Assembly: GCF_014898055.3 (NCBI RefSeq)
Contig: NW_023601104.1
Location: 83,063,106 to 83,127,105 of the forward strand
DNA: 64,000 nucleotides
Direction: 5' to 3'
DNA from: Talpa occidentalis
Lineage: Eukaryota > Chordata > Mammalia > Eulipotyphla > Talpidae
Part shown: positions 1 to 11,749 of the stretch, one piece after another
Position numbering within the stretch: the first letter of the stretch is position 1
Layout of the letters: each line of letters starts with the position of its first letter
The notes under the pieces: generated by a model
What the model was told of the DNA's origin: nothing
Database searches by the model: none
What the model saw: only the letters and a program-made list of their open reading frames with translations
Translations under genes and position numbers: made by a program

Positions 1-776
1 ATAGACTCCTACATTAGCTTCCTGAACAGACTATCATACAGAAGTCTCCATGCTTCCTTTTCATGTCAACATACATAAGAATCATTGCATTCCACAAATA
101 TTACTACCACTGTCAGAGATTTGAAATTTGCAAAGGCAGTGATTCTGGTCACATCCCCTGAAGGTATCCAACTCAGCTGGTGAAGTCAGTAGATTTTGGA
201 AGGTAGGAGAGAATTATCAATGACAATAATCAGATAAAGACTTCAATTACAACTGGTGTTGCAAATGAGTGAAACGTGGACACCTGGCAAGCACTGATTG
301 ATCTGAAGTGTGCTCTTTTCTCTACATTGCTCTTGTTTTGAAGGAACAGAGGCTTTCAACTGTTTTGCACTGGGATTTTCCCAGCTCTCTTGCTTTGAGA
401 CACAAATTAATTGGAAGGGAACCTGATCATTTCACAACACACAGAACTACCTACAGGTCCAGAGCATTGACAAAACCATGTTAATTGGATTTGAAGAGCA
501 AGAAAAAGTCTTTGACACATTCAAAAAATTGGGAAATAAAATCTGAACAGAGAAGAGCTTACTACGGCTCGTTTCTGGGCAACAAGTGACCTGGTATAGA
601 TGTTCCCTGCATCTGAAAGGACAACATTACTGTGTAGTATGATTTGGTAGGTTAGTCTGAGGATCTAGGAATGTTCAAAAAAATCCAAAAAATCTAATGG
701 TAATAGTATTCCCAAACATCAAAAATAACCTACAAACTCATACCAATTTAGAACATTCTACTGCTGGATAGAGGGG
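1..776. other. unassigned AT-rich sequence
   Basis: I see no recognisable repeat, exon or RNA gene. No open frame of note crosses it. It is ordinary single-copy-looking intergenic sequence up to the right-hand LTR-A copy. Confidence 0.5.
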
Positions 777-1235
777 TCTAGTGCCAGCAAGCACAGGATA
801 AGTTCACTGTGGATTAGGGCAGATGGATAAAGAGCATCCAAAGCCCTCAGTGAATTTTTCCCTCAGGGAAAGAATTAGGTACACAGGCACACCCAACAAA
901 GGCTGGCATGCAAGGAGGCAGGCACAGGACAGGCAGGAGGAATGGGGAGGCAGGCAGGCAACCAAATCTCCCACCCTCCCAACCAAATCTTTATGCTTTC
1001 TCTGGGCTCTCCCTGGCATTCTATCTTGAGAGTGGTATCTGGATCTCCCCTCTTCTGTAGTTAAGCCTGCTTGTCCTCCCACCCCTGCCACCACTATTGC
1101 TGCCTTTAGCCTTACTACTAGGCTCAGGTATGCACACTTGCACAGGCTCACACACTCATAATCCAAGTGTACACAATCAGGCATGCATACCCCACACCCA
1201 TGTGCCATCTGCCATCTGTTACATTTACCATGTGA
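777..1235 (-). mobile_element. old LTR-A copy (ERV LTR, antisense)
   Basis: The reverse strand aligns by eye with the other LTR-A copies. Shared blocks include the CACCTGAGCCT-like motif (here ATACCTGAGCCTAG), GCATGCCTGAT, and a 3' end with CACTGAGGGCTTTGGATGCTC followed by CTTTATCCATCTG. The 3' end lies near 777 (TCTAGTGCC on the plus strand) and the 5' end near 1223-1235. It is heavily diverged, with tandem-like CAGGCAGGCA stretches, and no clear target duplication remains. No internal proviral sequence was recognised beside it. Small open frames on both strands here are chance frames. Confidence 0.6.
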
Positions 1236-3349
1236 CCAAAGATTTTCAACTTTGAATGTGTCCCAAGGTCAGAAAAGTATCTACAGTTGGATTTTCCAAA
1301 GTACAAGCTGTATCACCTTCTCCTTGGTCCTATGAACCAACCAATTCTGAAATGAATCAAAATCAAGACTGGATAAAGCTTTTAAGAAGATGGAGAAAGC
1401 TCTGCTGTCCTGGACACACACAGTTTTCCTTTTGAGACAAAATTCTGTTTCTGGTAGAGGCTGAATATATCACCACTCAGGTTTAACTGTCTGCCAGAAG
1501 TGGGTGCTCACCCACTAAGCTCATTGAAGTCCCTGTGCCCAGGAGCAAAGGAAGTGATACACACAACCCCAAAAGGAGATCAGAGCTCTAGTCAACTTCA
1601 TACACCTATGACCTCATGTGCATTCAAAAACAAAATCTTAATTGAATAAACAATTCCATCTTTCCTGGAAGGTGTTTTGCAGAAAGCTTTTGGTTTCCCA
1701 TACTATGACTTTCTTTCTTTTCTTTTTTTTTTCACATACAGGATACTAGACTAAGTTCTGTTATATTTATTCTTTGGTGTGCAAAAGGAAAAAATCTGAA
1801 TGGTTAAAAATTTGATGGACTCAAATAGCTTTAAAATGTTATTATTGTAACTCAAATGAAGCTACATGGACCTTTGGCTAGCCTTTCTCTACTTGGGTTA
1901 TATTTAGAAGAAACCCATTACTAGCACTCAAATTAATTAAAAAGTAATTTAAATATTTATTTCTGGCCTGCACAAAAATTAAAAAGGAAATTACATCCTA
2001 TACAAATATTTTAAAATAGCAATGATCCACACTATGACTTTCCTTTAGTTTTTATCTTTTTGTTGTTTATTGCTTTGTCTTTAGCTTCCCTCTGTTCCTC
2101 TCACTTTAAGGAACAGTATATTTGGGATGGATACTTCTCTCATACGCTTTAAAACTCTCTGAGGTAAATGTCAGAATTCTTCACAAGGCAAATAAAGTTG
2201 AGAAAAATTATCTTTCACAACTACAAAAAGCCCTGGCCTCCAGAACTGAAGTGGTGTTGGAAATGAAATTCAATAGCTTAGTTTTCTGTGCCTTGCAGAG
2301 AAGTATATAACCCACTCCCCAAACTGTCATGCATAATTTCATACAAATGGGTTATCTGCCTTTAAGGTTTAAACAAAGAGCAGAGCTGGCAAGGGGGGTG
2401 GGGAAGTCACCTGTAAGTTATTGAGAAGGCGGTTGGCTCTCTGGGAGTCAGGATAAGGGTAATTAGCTTGGAAGTCCACACTCTAATTTGCCTGAAGAGA
2501 AACAAATGAAAAAAATTACACACTCTGTGTGTATGTGTGTTTACATTTTCAGCATAGCTGTTGGCTTTCATCTGCCAACCTTCAGTATTCTCTCCTCCAC
2601 TTTGAGTAAAACCCAGGTGCCACTGACAATATTGTAATACTTATTTAATAGGCAGCAGTGGGTGGCAGTCTTTTTTTTTTTTAACCTGCTGAATTTCTCT
2701 TATTTCTTGCCAGATGCAGCTTTCACCCTTTATATCCACTGAACTTTGCAGAACAAGTCAGCTGGAAGATGATTTTGCATGCCTCCTATTTTTCAGCTCC
2801 CAGTAATTTGCTCAGCAAATAACAGGAAGCCCAGTTCTTTGCTGCTAGCACCAGGACCACTCAGAAACACAGGATTCATCACTTTTAGATCTCAAGTTTT
2901 GAGTGCACTATTATTTTTTCAACATTTTAATCTTTTTCTTCGCCAACTTTGGTTACAATGTATTTTCATATTTCACCTTTTCGTCACATTTCCTTTTCAT
3001 CATAGCTAAGAATGAGGTATTTTGTATTCTTTCATTCAAAAAGTGTTATGATTATGTTTGTCTCTTGCCATTGAGCTTGGGGCAGAAGAAATAAGTGTAA
3101 GTGCATGTGTCTGAGTGAGTTTTACAAAATCATAGGAATGACTGGCTACATTTTAGTAAAACTGAGAAATCCAATCATGCGTGCATGTACCACTGACCTG
3201 TGTCAAGTCTGTATGAAACACAGGCATAGAATCTACTAGAATATATCTTTGCCATCTATGTTAACTCTTAAATCCATGGGCACCAACTCTACTGACTCTT
3301 GAGATGAAATTATATGCTAAGATATAACTTCAAATGCACACATTCACCT
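1236..3349. other. unassigned sequence
   Basis: There are T-rich runs near 1710-1730 and 2670-2682, otherwise nothing I can assign. Open frames are short, overlap on both strands and lack gene-like features. Very old repeats may be present but are not recognisable by eye. Confidence 0.45.
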
Positions 3350-3698
3350 CAAAGACAGCAGCACTGAAAAAAGACACTGGCACGCCTCCCAGCCCCCGGC
3401 GAACCTGTGACTCTTTCTCTTTCTGGTGTTCTCCCGTGGTCTCTTCCTCTCATAGCTGGGCTCCGGTGTCTTTCCACCACCTCTGCCATACTTCATCCTC
3501 TCTGACACCGCCATTATCTGCTCAGCCTCCAGGCTCAGGTGTGCCCACTTACGCATGCCTACACCACATTTAGGCGTCCACTATCAGGCACGCACACCCC
3601 GAGTCCACGCTCCCGAGCACCTTCTGCATTCATAGCCACAGATGATAGCCACAGAGGCCAAAGGCAGAAGAGCCTGAACAAACTTCATTTACCCTACA
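3350..3698 (-). mobile_element. LTR-A copy (antisense, 3' part lost)
   Basis: The reverse strand begins TGTAGGGTAAATG at 3698, exactly the LTR-A 5' end, and continues with TTCAGGCTCTTCTGCC. It shares CACACCTGAGCCTGGAGGCT with the plus-strand copy at 3946. It runs to a GGGGGCTGGGAGGCGTG block and then fades near 3350, so the region with the poly(A) signal and U5 seems lost. It faces away from the plus-strand copy 247 bp downstream. Confidence 0.65.
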
Positions 3699-3945
3699 GA
3701 GGCCTTCCCCCAAAACTGGTGCTCTGGAGGTCACCCCAGACCTCCAGACCTCCTTCCTTCACTGATCCAATACGCCTGCCAGCATCTGCTACAATTCACC
3801 CAACTCAGCTGCTTCTTGGTCAACGGTCTAATTCCCTCTTCTTGTTTGTTTCCACACCAACATGAGGGTGGGGCTGAACAGAATGCCTTCCTCGCATTTC
3901 GGTGGGAAAGAACACACCAAATACTGGTCCAGCCCACTTCAACTC
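3699..3945. other. spacer between two opposed LTR-A copies
   Basis: This 247-bp piece is less AT-rich than the surroundings. Read on the minus strand it ends in a G/A-rich run (TTTTGGGGGAAGG) directly before the LTR 5' end, where a retroviral polypurine tract would lie. It could be a scrap of proviral interior, or unrelated host sequence between two separate insertions. No retroviral protein motif was recognised in any frame. Confidence 0.3.
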
Positions 3946-4372
3946 TGTTGCAGGGTAGGGCAAATGTGATGATCAGGTTTTTACACTGTTGGCCTCTGTG
4001 GCTATCACCTGCAGCCTTAACTGCAGGAAGCTTTTGGGATCATGGGCACAGGGCATGCATGCCTGATGGTGGGAGTATGGTGTGGGCATATGTGAGTGTG
4101 CACACCTGAGCCTGGAGGCTGAAGCTCTGGACGCCGTGACTCAGAGCCCGGGCAGTGGAGAACAGTTATGAGAGGATGAGAGACAGCTGTGAGGGAAAGC
4201 CCTGAGGAAAGAGCATATGGAGATTCTCAGGGGGCCCAAGATGCTGTCTCCCTGCTGCCTTGTTTCCACTGCATACTAGTAAAAATCCTGTGGGGATGAT
4301 GTCAAGGGCTCCAAGATGCTCTTTTAAGCTGCTTGAATTGACCATGAAACTACCTGGCCTGGGAAGGTTGCA
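3946..4372 (+). mobile_element. LTR-A copy (sense)
   Basis: It starts TGTTGCAGGGTAGGGCAAATG, a diverged form of the LTR-A 5' end. It shares TTGGCCTCTGTGGCTATCA and CACACCTGAGCCTGGAGGCT with the copy at 3350-3698. Near the 3' end it has AAGGGCTCCAAGATGCTCTT, matching the AGGGCTCCAAGACTCTCTT block of the intact copy at 16618, and it ends GGTTGCA. No clear target duplication is visible. Confidence 0.6.
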
Positions 4373-4538
4373 ATATATTCAGTAAAGTGAAATATAAAGA
4401 TGTTCTTACCCTTCAGGACCCTTCCTCTTCTCTCAGTTTCCTTGTTGCTCACAGACACCACCATACCGTATCTGGCACTCATAGTCACTGGAAAATCAAT
4501 CCTTCCAACCCTTGCTCACAATTAAAATCCCAACCTCA

Positions 4539-4810
4539 GGGCCTCCCTGGTGGTGCAAGGGGTTAAGCACTGCATTACGAAGCAATCCACAGCCTCTGTA
4601 GCACAAATTTGAGTTTGATCCCCAGCCGGCCAGGGAGACACCCACATGGCACAGCAGACCTCTCCTGTCTTGCCCACTGCTCCCCTCAGCAGTGTATTTC
4701 AGTCAGTCTGCCTGTTCTGTTCCCCACTATGTCTCTGGTGCATCCTCTCACCCCCCTATATCTCTGACCTGTACCCCAGCTCTTGTATACATAAATAAAT
4801 CTTTAAAAAA
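4539..4810 (+). mobile_element. SINE-A, full length
   Basis: tRNA-derived head (GGGCCTCCCTGGTGGTGCA), body with CAGCAGTGTATTTCAGTCAG, then an ATAAATAAATC tail and A-run. A 15-bp target duplication, AATCCCAACCTCAGG, flanks it at 4526-4540 and 4811-4825 with one mismatch, so the insertion is complete but not recent. Confidence 0.9.
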
Positions 4811-4825
4811 AATCCCAATCTCAGG

Positions 4826-6785
4826 AAAACTACAAATTGCAGAATGTTAAAGACTTTGGGAGTGACACACTAAATAAGAAAGAATGGTGACGCCTCTCTA
4901 TCCTTCTGGAACAAACTCCTTACTTCCTTATCACAAAATCATTACCAAGTAACTTCTGAAAAAGTCAGTTGTGAAGAAAAGGAAGGTAATTTATGACTTT
5001 CTTCAAAAACAAGAAACTTGTTTGTAACTTTCTTTACCTCCCACGCTAGGTTGGGCCTAAATTAATACTTAATATTTAATAATTTCAAAGGAAATAAAAC
5101 GTCAAGTTAAGGAAAGAATTTATTGGTTTTTTAAATAGTGTCTCAAATCTCTTATATTTCAGAAAAAATAAGCTGGCAGGGGACAGAAGCATGTAAAGGA
5201 GAGTGAACATTTCAAAGCATGATTCTGTCAAGCTTATAATAAACTGATATATATATGCTTATATTTATTTAATAGTTCTATTTCCATTTTTGAAAATGTT
5301 TTAGGAAGAAAAGTTAAAAGAGGTGAGGTTTTTCATTTTAAGATGTGAACAATAATTTGTGTCATTTCTCTGAAATCAAGACACCGAGGGTCAGGTTTAA
5401 AATCACAAGTACAATTTTGTGGATATTGCAGCTAACATGTAAAAATAATGGAAATGGAGTCTATTAATTAAGGAATGTAAGACAGTTATATGCATGATGA
5501 GCAGAAAGAGCATCTATTAATTCCAACTGGGCAAGACATAAAGGAATGAGGGTAGTTTGATTTCCTAGAAGTGTGGATTACTTGTTTTCAGAGAAAGAGT
5601 GACTTTTGTTATATGTTGTTCAACTGAATCATTAAGCATCCTAAAAAAGTATGGGCTATTGTTTTTGTGTGTGTCTACCTGGTATTCTGTTATCAAAATC
5701 TAACCTGAGCACTCAACAGACCTATTATAGAGACCTACCTTTGAGGGTACACTTAAATCCGTGTCATAATTTAGATATAGACACTGTGTTCTAAATACAT
5801 ATATATTCCAAAGAGAAGAGAAAATTTATTTTCCAAAGGAAATGGGGTTATGATCAATGTTTTTTAAGCAGAGGAAGAAAAATGATTCAGAAAATTTGTC
5901 AATTCAATTTCATGGTTTATGTATATCAAAATACAGCTGGTTGACCAGATGTTTTGTTTATTTTTCTGGATATATTACTGCAATGTGGTTGAATTTTTTC
6001 CCTAATACTAATATAGCTCAGTTATTCTTTATAAAAATAAGCTCATCTGATGCCAACTATAAATGTGTATATCAGGTTGTTTTTGTGGTGATAATTTAAG
6101 ATTTGCTTAAAGATTTTGGGAGCAAAAATATGAAAGTAACTGACAGATTTTTAGAGATGCCATTAGAAAGTCTACAATCTTAATTGGTCATTTATTAAAA
6201 TCATGACAATTATACATTCTGAATCTCAGATAGCACAATAGTAAAGACATACTAAACATCTCACAAATTTTAAAGAGCACAGAAGCTGGACACCAGGAGT
6301 AATGACGTCATCATGCTTCTCATGCTCAAGGACCCCTTCCCTTTATTTCTTATCATCTTTCTTTTTCTCCTTTTGGAAGGGCCCTCCCAATGTGATTTAT
6401 TCCAGACTTTAAACCTACCTCAAATCTGGTCTGGAATAGAGGCTTTGAAGGCTAAAGGAGGTCCAGATGAAAGAACGGCAGGCTGGAAAAGTCCACAGAG
6501 AAATGCGTGACAGAGATTAACATGCCACAACCTCTTAATCAAAAACGCTGAACAAAAATCACCAGGCGACAGTGGCTGCATCCAAAAGTTGTAGACGTAA
6601 AAATGCAGAGAGAAAGGACATCTGGACAGAAAGGTGGGTCTGAAACAATCTCAGCGGCTCTGTGCTGTCTAAAGGAAAATTAGAAAATGTAAAAGTCTGG
6701 GAAAGTAAAAAAATTATTGGATAGAAGTCTATTAAGTCAGTGGGGGAATTTTTTAATGAATATACACATTGTGCTGTGTTTTGGA
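4826..6785. other. unassigned AT-rich sequence
   Basis: Low-GC sequence with no SINE, L1 or LTR that I recognise. The 80-codon frame at 5857-6099 and the 65-codon frame at 6313-6510 lack any recognised motif and are probably chance frames. Confidence 0.45.
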
Positions 6786-7075
6786 CAGGAACTATTTACT
6801 GTACACTTTCCATGTTCTAGGCACTAATATTTGTTATATAAAGATCTTATTTCACATTTTTATTTAGTCTATGAAAAAGGTGATATTGCCCCATATTATG
6901 GATAAGAAAACATACTGCTGGAAAGGAAGGTGATCAATCTGAAGTGTGAGTGGACAGAACCAAGGAGGATCATAATCAAAAAGGATGACACCCGAAATTC
7001 AAAGTGAAATCTAGTTCCAAAGCTCAGACTTTTTTCATTAAACCACATTGCCTCTTAAACTTTCCTACTTTAAAT
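6786..7075 (-). mobile_element. MIR SINE, antisense
   Basis: It reads as a degraded reverse complement of MIR: a CACTTTCCATGTTCTAGGCACT segment, then TTATGGATAAGAAAAC where MIR has the complement of its TTTTCCTCATCTGTAAAATG core, then a tRNA-like end with AAACCACATTGCCTC. MIR is an ancient mammalian tRNA-derived SINE. Divergence is high. Confidence 0.6.
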
Positions 7076-7144
7076 GGAGACCATAAATTATAGGTACATT
7101 CTTGAAAGAGAATAAAATCTCTCCTTTTGTAAATGCAACATTAA

Positions 7145-7305
7145 CATCATGAACTCATGGGTTTAGATATTTACTATATATTACAATCATCTGGGGAAAA
7201 ATGTATATTCCTTTGCCCATTTTCAGACAATACAGTTCAGCAGGTCTAAGTCAATCTTTGGGTATATTGAATATAATTTTAGAAACCCTGGTGTTCTAAT
7301 TATCA
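7145..7305. mobile_element. probable MER5A-like hAT relic
   Basis: It resembles MER5-type non-autonomous hAT elements, with TTACAATCATCTGGGG, then TTCAGCAGGTCTAAGT, then AAACCCTGGTG near the end. It is degraded, without visible terminal inverted repeats. I rely on remembered consensus words, so the family call is tentative. Confidence 0.4.
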
Positions 7306-7369
7306 TCCTGGATCATAAACAGCTGGAGCTGACTTTGGCTGATCTAAGAAAAGACAGGAATTATCAGAA

Positions 7370-8147
7370 GATACCACCAGCACAATAATGGCTCTCCAGA
7401 GGACAAATCTTTACTCCTGCAACTTGTGTTCCATGGTTTACATGGCTAATGGGACTTTGTAGATGCAAGTTAGACATCTTGAGATAGGAATGGTGACATG
7501 ATTCTGTATTATACAGATAAACCAGTGTAATCACCAAGTGAATCCAATGCAAGTGAAAGACAGGTGAGTCTGAATCACAGAAAGAGTTGTGGTGAGAGTG
7601 GAAGCACAGACCAGAGTGATGCCATTGCTGACTTGGAAATAGGAGAAGGGGCCATGGGCCAAGGATTGTAAGCAGCTTTTAGAAAGTGGATAAAGGAACA
7701 GATTCTCCCTTAGACCCCCCCAGAAGGAATGCAGCCCTGTTTTCACCTTGATTTTAACCCAGTGAGACCCATGTTTTGCTCTGACACCTGGATATGAAAG
7801 ATATTAATGTGTATTGTTTAACCCACTGTATTTGAGGTTATTTTTTTTTAAAGATTTATTTTTATATGAGAGCTGGGGTACAGGCCAGATGCGTGGGAGG
7901 GTGAGAGGATTCACCAGAGACAGGGGAACAGAACAGCCAGACTGACGAAATACACTGCTGAGGGGAGCAGCGGGAGAGATGGGAGAGGTCTGCTGCGCCA
8001 TGTGGGATTCTCGTCGGCCGGCCGGAATCGAACCCGCACTGTAGAGGCTGAGGACAACTTCACAACGCTACGCTCAATCGCCTGTGCCACCAGGGGAGGC
8101 CCTGAGATCATTTTTTTAACATCTCCAGTAGGAAACTAATGCAGATG
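7370..8147 (+). mobile_element. MLT1-type (MaLR) LTR split by a SINE
   Basis: Two parts, about 7370-7840 and 8103-8147, are separated by an antisense SINE. The motifs GGAACAGATTCTCCCTTAGA, CCCAGAAGGAATGCAGCCCTG and, after the SINE, TAGGAAACTAATGCAGATG are characteristic of MLT1 LTRs. The whole is old and diverged. It shows that the SINE at 7841 arrived after this MaLR LTR. Confidence 0.65.
7841..8102 (-). mobile_element. SINE-A, antisense, inside MLT1
   Basis: Poly(T) and AAAGATTTATT at the left are the complement of the tail; the head complement GCCACCAGGGGAGGCCC lies at the right. An imperfect target duplication flanks it, TGAGGTTA at 7833-7840 and TGAGATCA at 8103-8110, followed in each case by a T-run. 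It is head-to-head with the SINE starting at 8148. Confidence 0.88.
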
Positions 8148-8414
8148 AGGGGCCTCCCTGGTGGTACAAGGGGTTAGGCACAGCACTATGAAGCAATCTG
8201 CAGCTAAGCAGCACAAGTTTGATCCCCAGCCAGGGAGCTACCCACGTGGAGCAATAGACCTCTCCTGACTCACCTGCTGCTCCCCTCAGCAGTGTATTTC
8301 AGTAGATCTACCTGTTCTGCTCCCCACTCTGTCTCTGGTGAATCCTCTCACCCTCCACCTCTGGACTACACCCCAGTTCTTGTATGTATAAGTAAATAAA
8401 TTTAAAAAAAAAAC
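8148..8414 (+). mobile_element. SINE-A, full length
   Basis: Head, body and A-tail are complete. The 12-bp target duplication CTAATGCAGATG is exact at 8136-8147 and 8415-8426. It landed in the 3' end of the MLT1 LTR, 45 bp from the head of an opposite SINE, giving a large inverted repeat. Confidence 0.9.
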
Positions 8415-8426
8415 CTAATGCAGATG

Positions 8427-9373
8427 CATATTGAGGTGTTCCTCTTTATGTGCATCTCTCAAATACATAAGTGCTTCTGCATGCAGGGAACTCTATCTTC
8501 CCTGTGAGCACATCTCTGCATAGCCCTATACCCACCTACTGTGCCCATGTCCATGCTACTCATTACTCCCTTCTAGTGACATGTACCTGCCTATTTTGTA
8601 ATGCCAGAAGTACCAGAGATCTCCCCTTGGCTATTGGAACAGAAGATTAAGTTGAAAGTTTTCCCCAGACCCCTCCTAAACACAGAGACATACAGTGCTG
8701 GCCTCCTTATGATCATTTTCTTTTGCATGCAAATTTGCTCCCTTGTCCCTTAATCCTGTAATGGCCTGATTACATTATCACTCACAGTAGATGTTCAGTT
8801 AGTGTCTTTCAAAACAATGCATCATGAAAAAATATGAAAAAATAAATTGAAATATCCTTGCATGATTAGTCCTATTTAGTTTTAACTGATGTGACATCCC
8901 AATAAATATAAAAGAGAATGTTCTAAAAAATAAGGCAATTCATCTAAATGATATGTGTTTTCATTTTACTATTAATGGAGTGTGATAAGTGGGAATGTAG
9001 TTTGGGTCACTCTTTGGCTGACACACATGAATAACACCCAATGAGGTTTCATCTCAGGTAAGAGTTGCCCTAACAGAAATTTCATCTGTGATGAAATGGC
9101 GACATTTGTCTTACTCCACAGCTAATGTGTAAACCGTTCACAAAATATCCATAAGCCATGTCCACTTGAACAGAAAAGGAAGACAATAGATTGACATCCA
9201 AATTACTAAGGGTAACTCACGATATATCTAAACTTTCTTTGACTTGCTAGAAATGATTCAGATTAATAACAAAAGAAAACTAGACAGATTTTAACTGACC
9301 ATGTCTACTGCACCTTATCTAATTTCAACATTTTTTGTTGAAATGTCACTTTTCTGAGGATGAATGAAGATAT
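8427..9373. other. unassigned sequence
   Basis: No recognisable repeat or exon. Moderately AT-rich and without notable open frames. Confidence 0.45.
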
Positions 9374-9391
9374 AAGAATGTAGGATGCTAC

Positions 9392-9657
9392 ATGGCCTCC
9401 CTGGTGGCACAAGAGGTTAAGATGCAACCTATGAAGCTAACTGTAGCCACTGTAGCATGACCACTGGCCACGGAGCTACCCACATGGCAGCGCAGACCTC
9501 TCCTGTCTTGCCCACTGCTCCCCTCAGCAGTGTATTTCAGTCTATTCGCCTGTTTCTGTCCCCCACTCTGTATCTGGTGAATCCTCTCACCCCACCCCGC
9601 GCCTCTGGCCTGTGCCCCAGTTCTTGTATGCATAAATAAATAAATCTTAAAAAAAAA
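9392..9657 (+). mobile_element. SINE-A, full length
   Basis: The head starts GGCCTCCCTGGTGGCACAAG and the tail ends in a long A-run. The target duplication of about 16 bp, AAGAATGTAGGATGCT at 9374-9389 and AAGAATATAGGATACT at 9658-9673, has two mismatches, so this is an older insertion. Confidence 0.9.
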
Positions 9658-9673
9658 AAGAATATAGGATACT

Positions 9674-11339
9674 TTACAAGACTGTTTTTTTTTTTTAACT
9701 CTACCGGAAAAGGCAGAAATGGATAATTATTTATGATAAAAATGTTATTTTATTTAAATCTCTTATAATCACCTTTACAAAATTACAGTACTGATCATTT
9801 TGTGTAGTAATGCCAAATCAATAAATGAAGCAGAATGAAGTAAAACAATTAACTCATTTATGGGGATGTGGGAGAATTTAAAATAATTTGAGAAGTTATC
9901 AATTACCCAACAAATAGTAGAAAATAAGCTATACTGAAGAAAAAAGTGATTTGGTACCAAACCACATGTCATATACACCTAACTGAGGAATTTAAAACTA
10001 AATGATTAGTAACAAAAAATTAACAAAAATTAACTATATATATAATATATCTACACATAAAAGAAAAATATAAATAAAAATACATCAATAAATTTTATTA
10101 GCAAAAAATATAAAAATACATAAAGGTTTACTTTCTATCATAGAAATTCTTCCTACAATAGACCAAAATGGAAATTCCTAGGAGAATAAGCCAATATATT
10201 TCACTTGTCAAAATATAAAATTTTGCATAATAAACTGAAGTATTAAAAACTTTCCTGTATAAATTTATATATTTAAAAAAGCATCTGTATCATATTTTTA
10301 AAATGTAATTTATATGTAACTATATAGCATGTTGAACATAAGCAAGATTTAACCAGTCAATAAAATATTAACAAAGGTTTAATGAGCCAGTTTGGTAATA
10401 TATACCAAAATTTTAAATGATTCCATCCTTCAATTTATAAGCTTCATCTTTACAATTCTTTGATAAATATTTTCACATGTGCACAATAATATAAATATGA
10501 GGTTTATTATTTATTTTGAGATATTGTCTCATAATTTTAAAATGTAGGAAACAACAGAAGTGTCCATCAAAAGGAAAGTGTCTTTAAATATATACAATCT
10601 TAATAAGACAGAATATGAGGCAATCATTTAAAATAATAAATTCTTTTTGAAGTGACAATGAAATGCATCCAAAACATCTTCTTAAATATAAAACCAAGCC
10701 TCACAACACACATGTGATCATGTTTATGTTTAAAAATATAAGATGTATAAAACACACACATATAATTGCATAGGAAGGATTTTGGCCAGTGGACTAACAG
10801 GAGGTATCTCTTCTGAGGGGATTTTGTAAAGAAAAGAGAATGGAAAATATTCTATTTGTCTAGTTTTCTACAATTTTAATATTTTATAATGTGAAATATA
10901 TGCACTTTACTGTTCGAAAAATAAAAGTAATCACTTTTAAAAAGCATGTCTACATTTTGAGTAAGAACCAAAAATCTTGATGGCAACAAGAATATTCAAA
11001 TATTTCATAATAAATTACCCATTAAGTCATGCTATTTTTCTTACCAGAAAGCACCAGCAGGGCTCCTATCACTAAATAAATTATGTAAATTCAATATATG
11101 ATATAAAAGAGACAACAAATATAAGCTTCTTGAGATGATTGCAGCTAATGGTTTACAATACAACTTACTACACACAGTTTTCCACTTGGAATTTTGAAAT
11201 GGGGCTGAAAAATCTTTTGAATGGTCCCATTTCTCCTCTGTACTAGATTTTTAACTCTTCATCAATGGTATCTGATTCCACTTTGGTTTTGTCTTTTCCT
11301 TGGCTTAGCAATCCAGGAATGAGACTTTCAATTTGGAGT
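9674..11339. other. very AT-rich unassigned sequence
   Basis: Long A/T-rich stretches, for example around 10020-10330. No element was recognised. It may hold decayed L1 sequence, but no diagnostic word could be picked out. Confidence 0.45.
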
Positions 11340-11354
11340 ACTTCCTCCATTTCT

Positions 11355-11645
11355 TTTTTTTTTAAAGATTTCTTTCTTTCTTTCTTTATTTATTTATTTA
11401 TTTATGCAAACATTGGGTACAGTCAGAAGCATGGGAGGGTGAGAGAATTCACCAGAGTCAGAGCGGGGAACAGAACAGGCAGACTGACAAAATACACTGC
11501 TGAGGGGAGCAGTGGGCGCGGCAGGAGAGGTCTGTGCACCATGTGAGACCCTCGCCGGTGGCCGGGGATCCAACCAGCCGCTGCTGCAGAGGCTGTGGGC
11601 AGCTTCGCAGCCCAGCACTCAACCGCTGCGCCACCAGGGAGGCCC
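11355..11645 (-). mobile_element. SINE-B0, antisense
   Basis: The right end is the head complement (GCGCCACCAGGGAGGCCC) and the left end a T-run followed by an expanded TTTC/TTTA repeat from the tail (about 11370-11404). It lacks the extra CTGCTCCCCGGCC block. The 15-bp target duplication ACTTCCTCCAYTTCT at 11340-11354 and 11646-11660 has one mismatch. Confidence 0.9.
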
Positions 11646-11749
11646 ACTTCCTCCACTTCTTTCTCACTTTCGTTGATTTGGTCTTCTATCACTTATAAAT
11701 GTCTCAGTAATTTCTAGCTTGCTCTAAAAGGTATTTGGCTCTAACGCAT

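Noticed and set aside
804..1208. 134-codon antisense frame
   Set aside because: It lies wholly within a diverged LTR-A copy, is Cys- and Leu-rich by composition and has no counterpart in other LTR-A copies.
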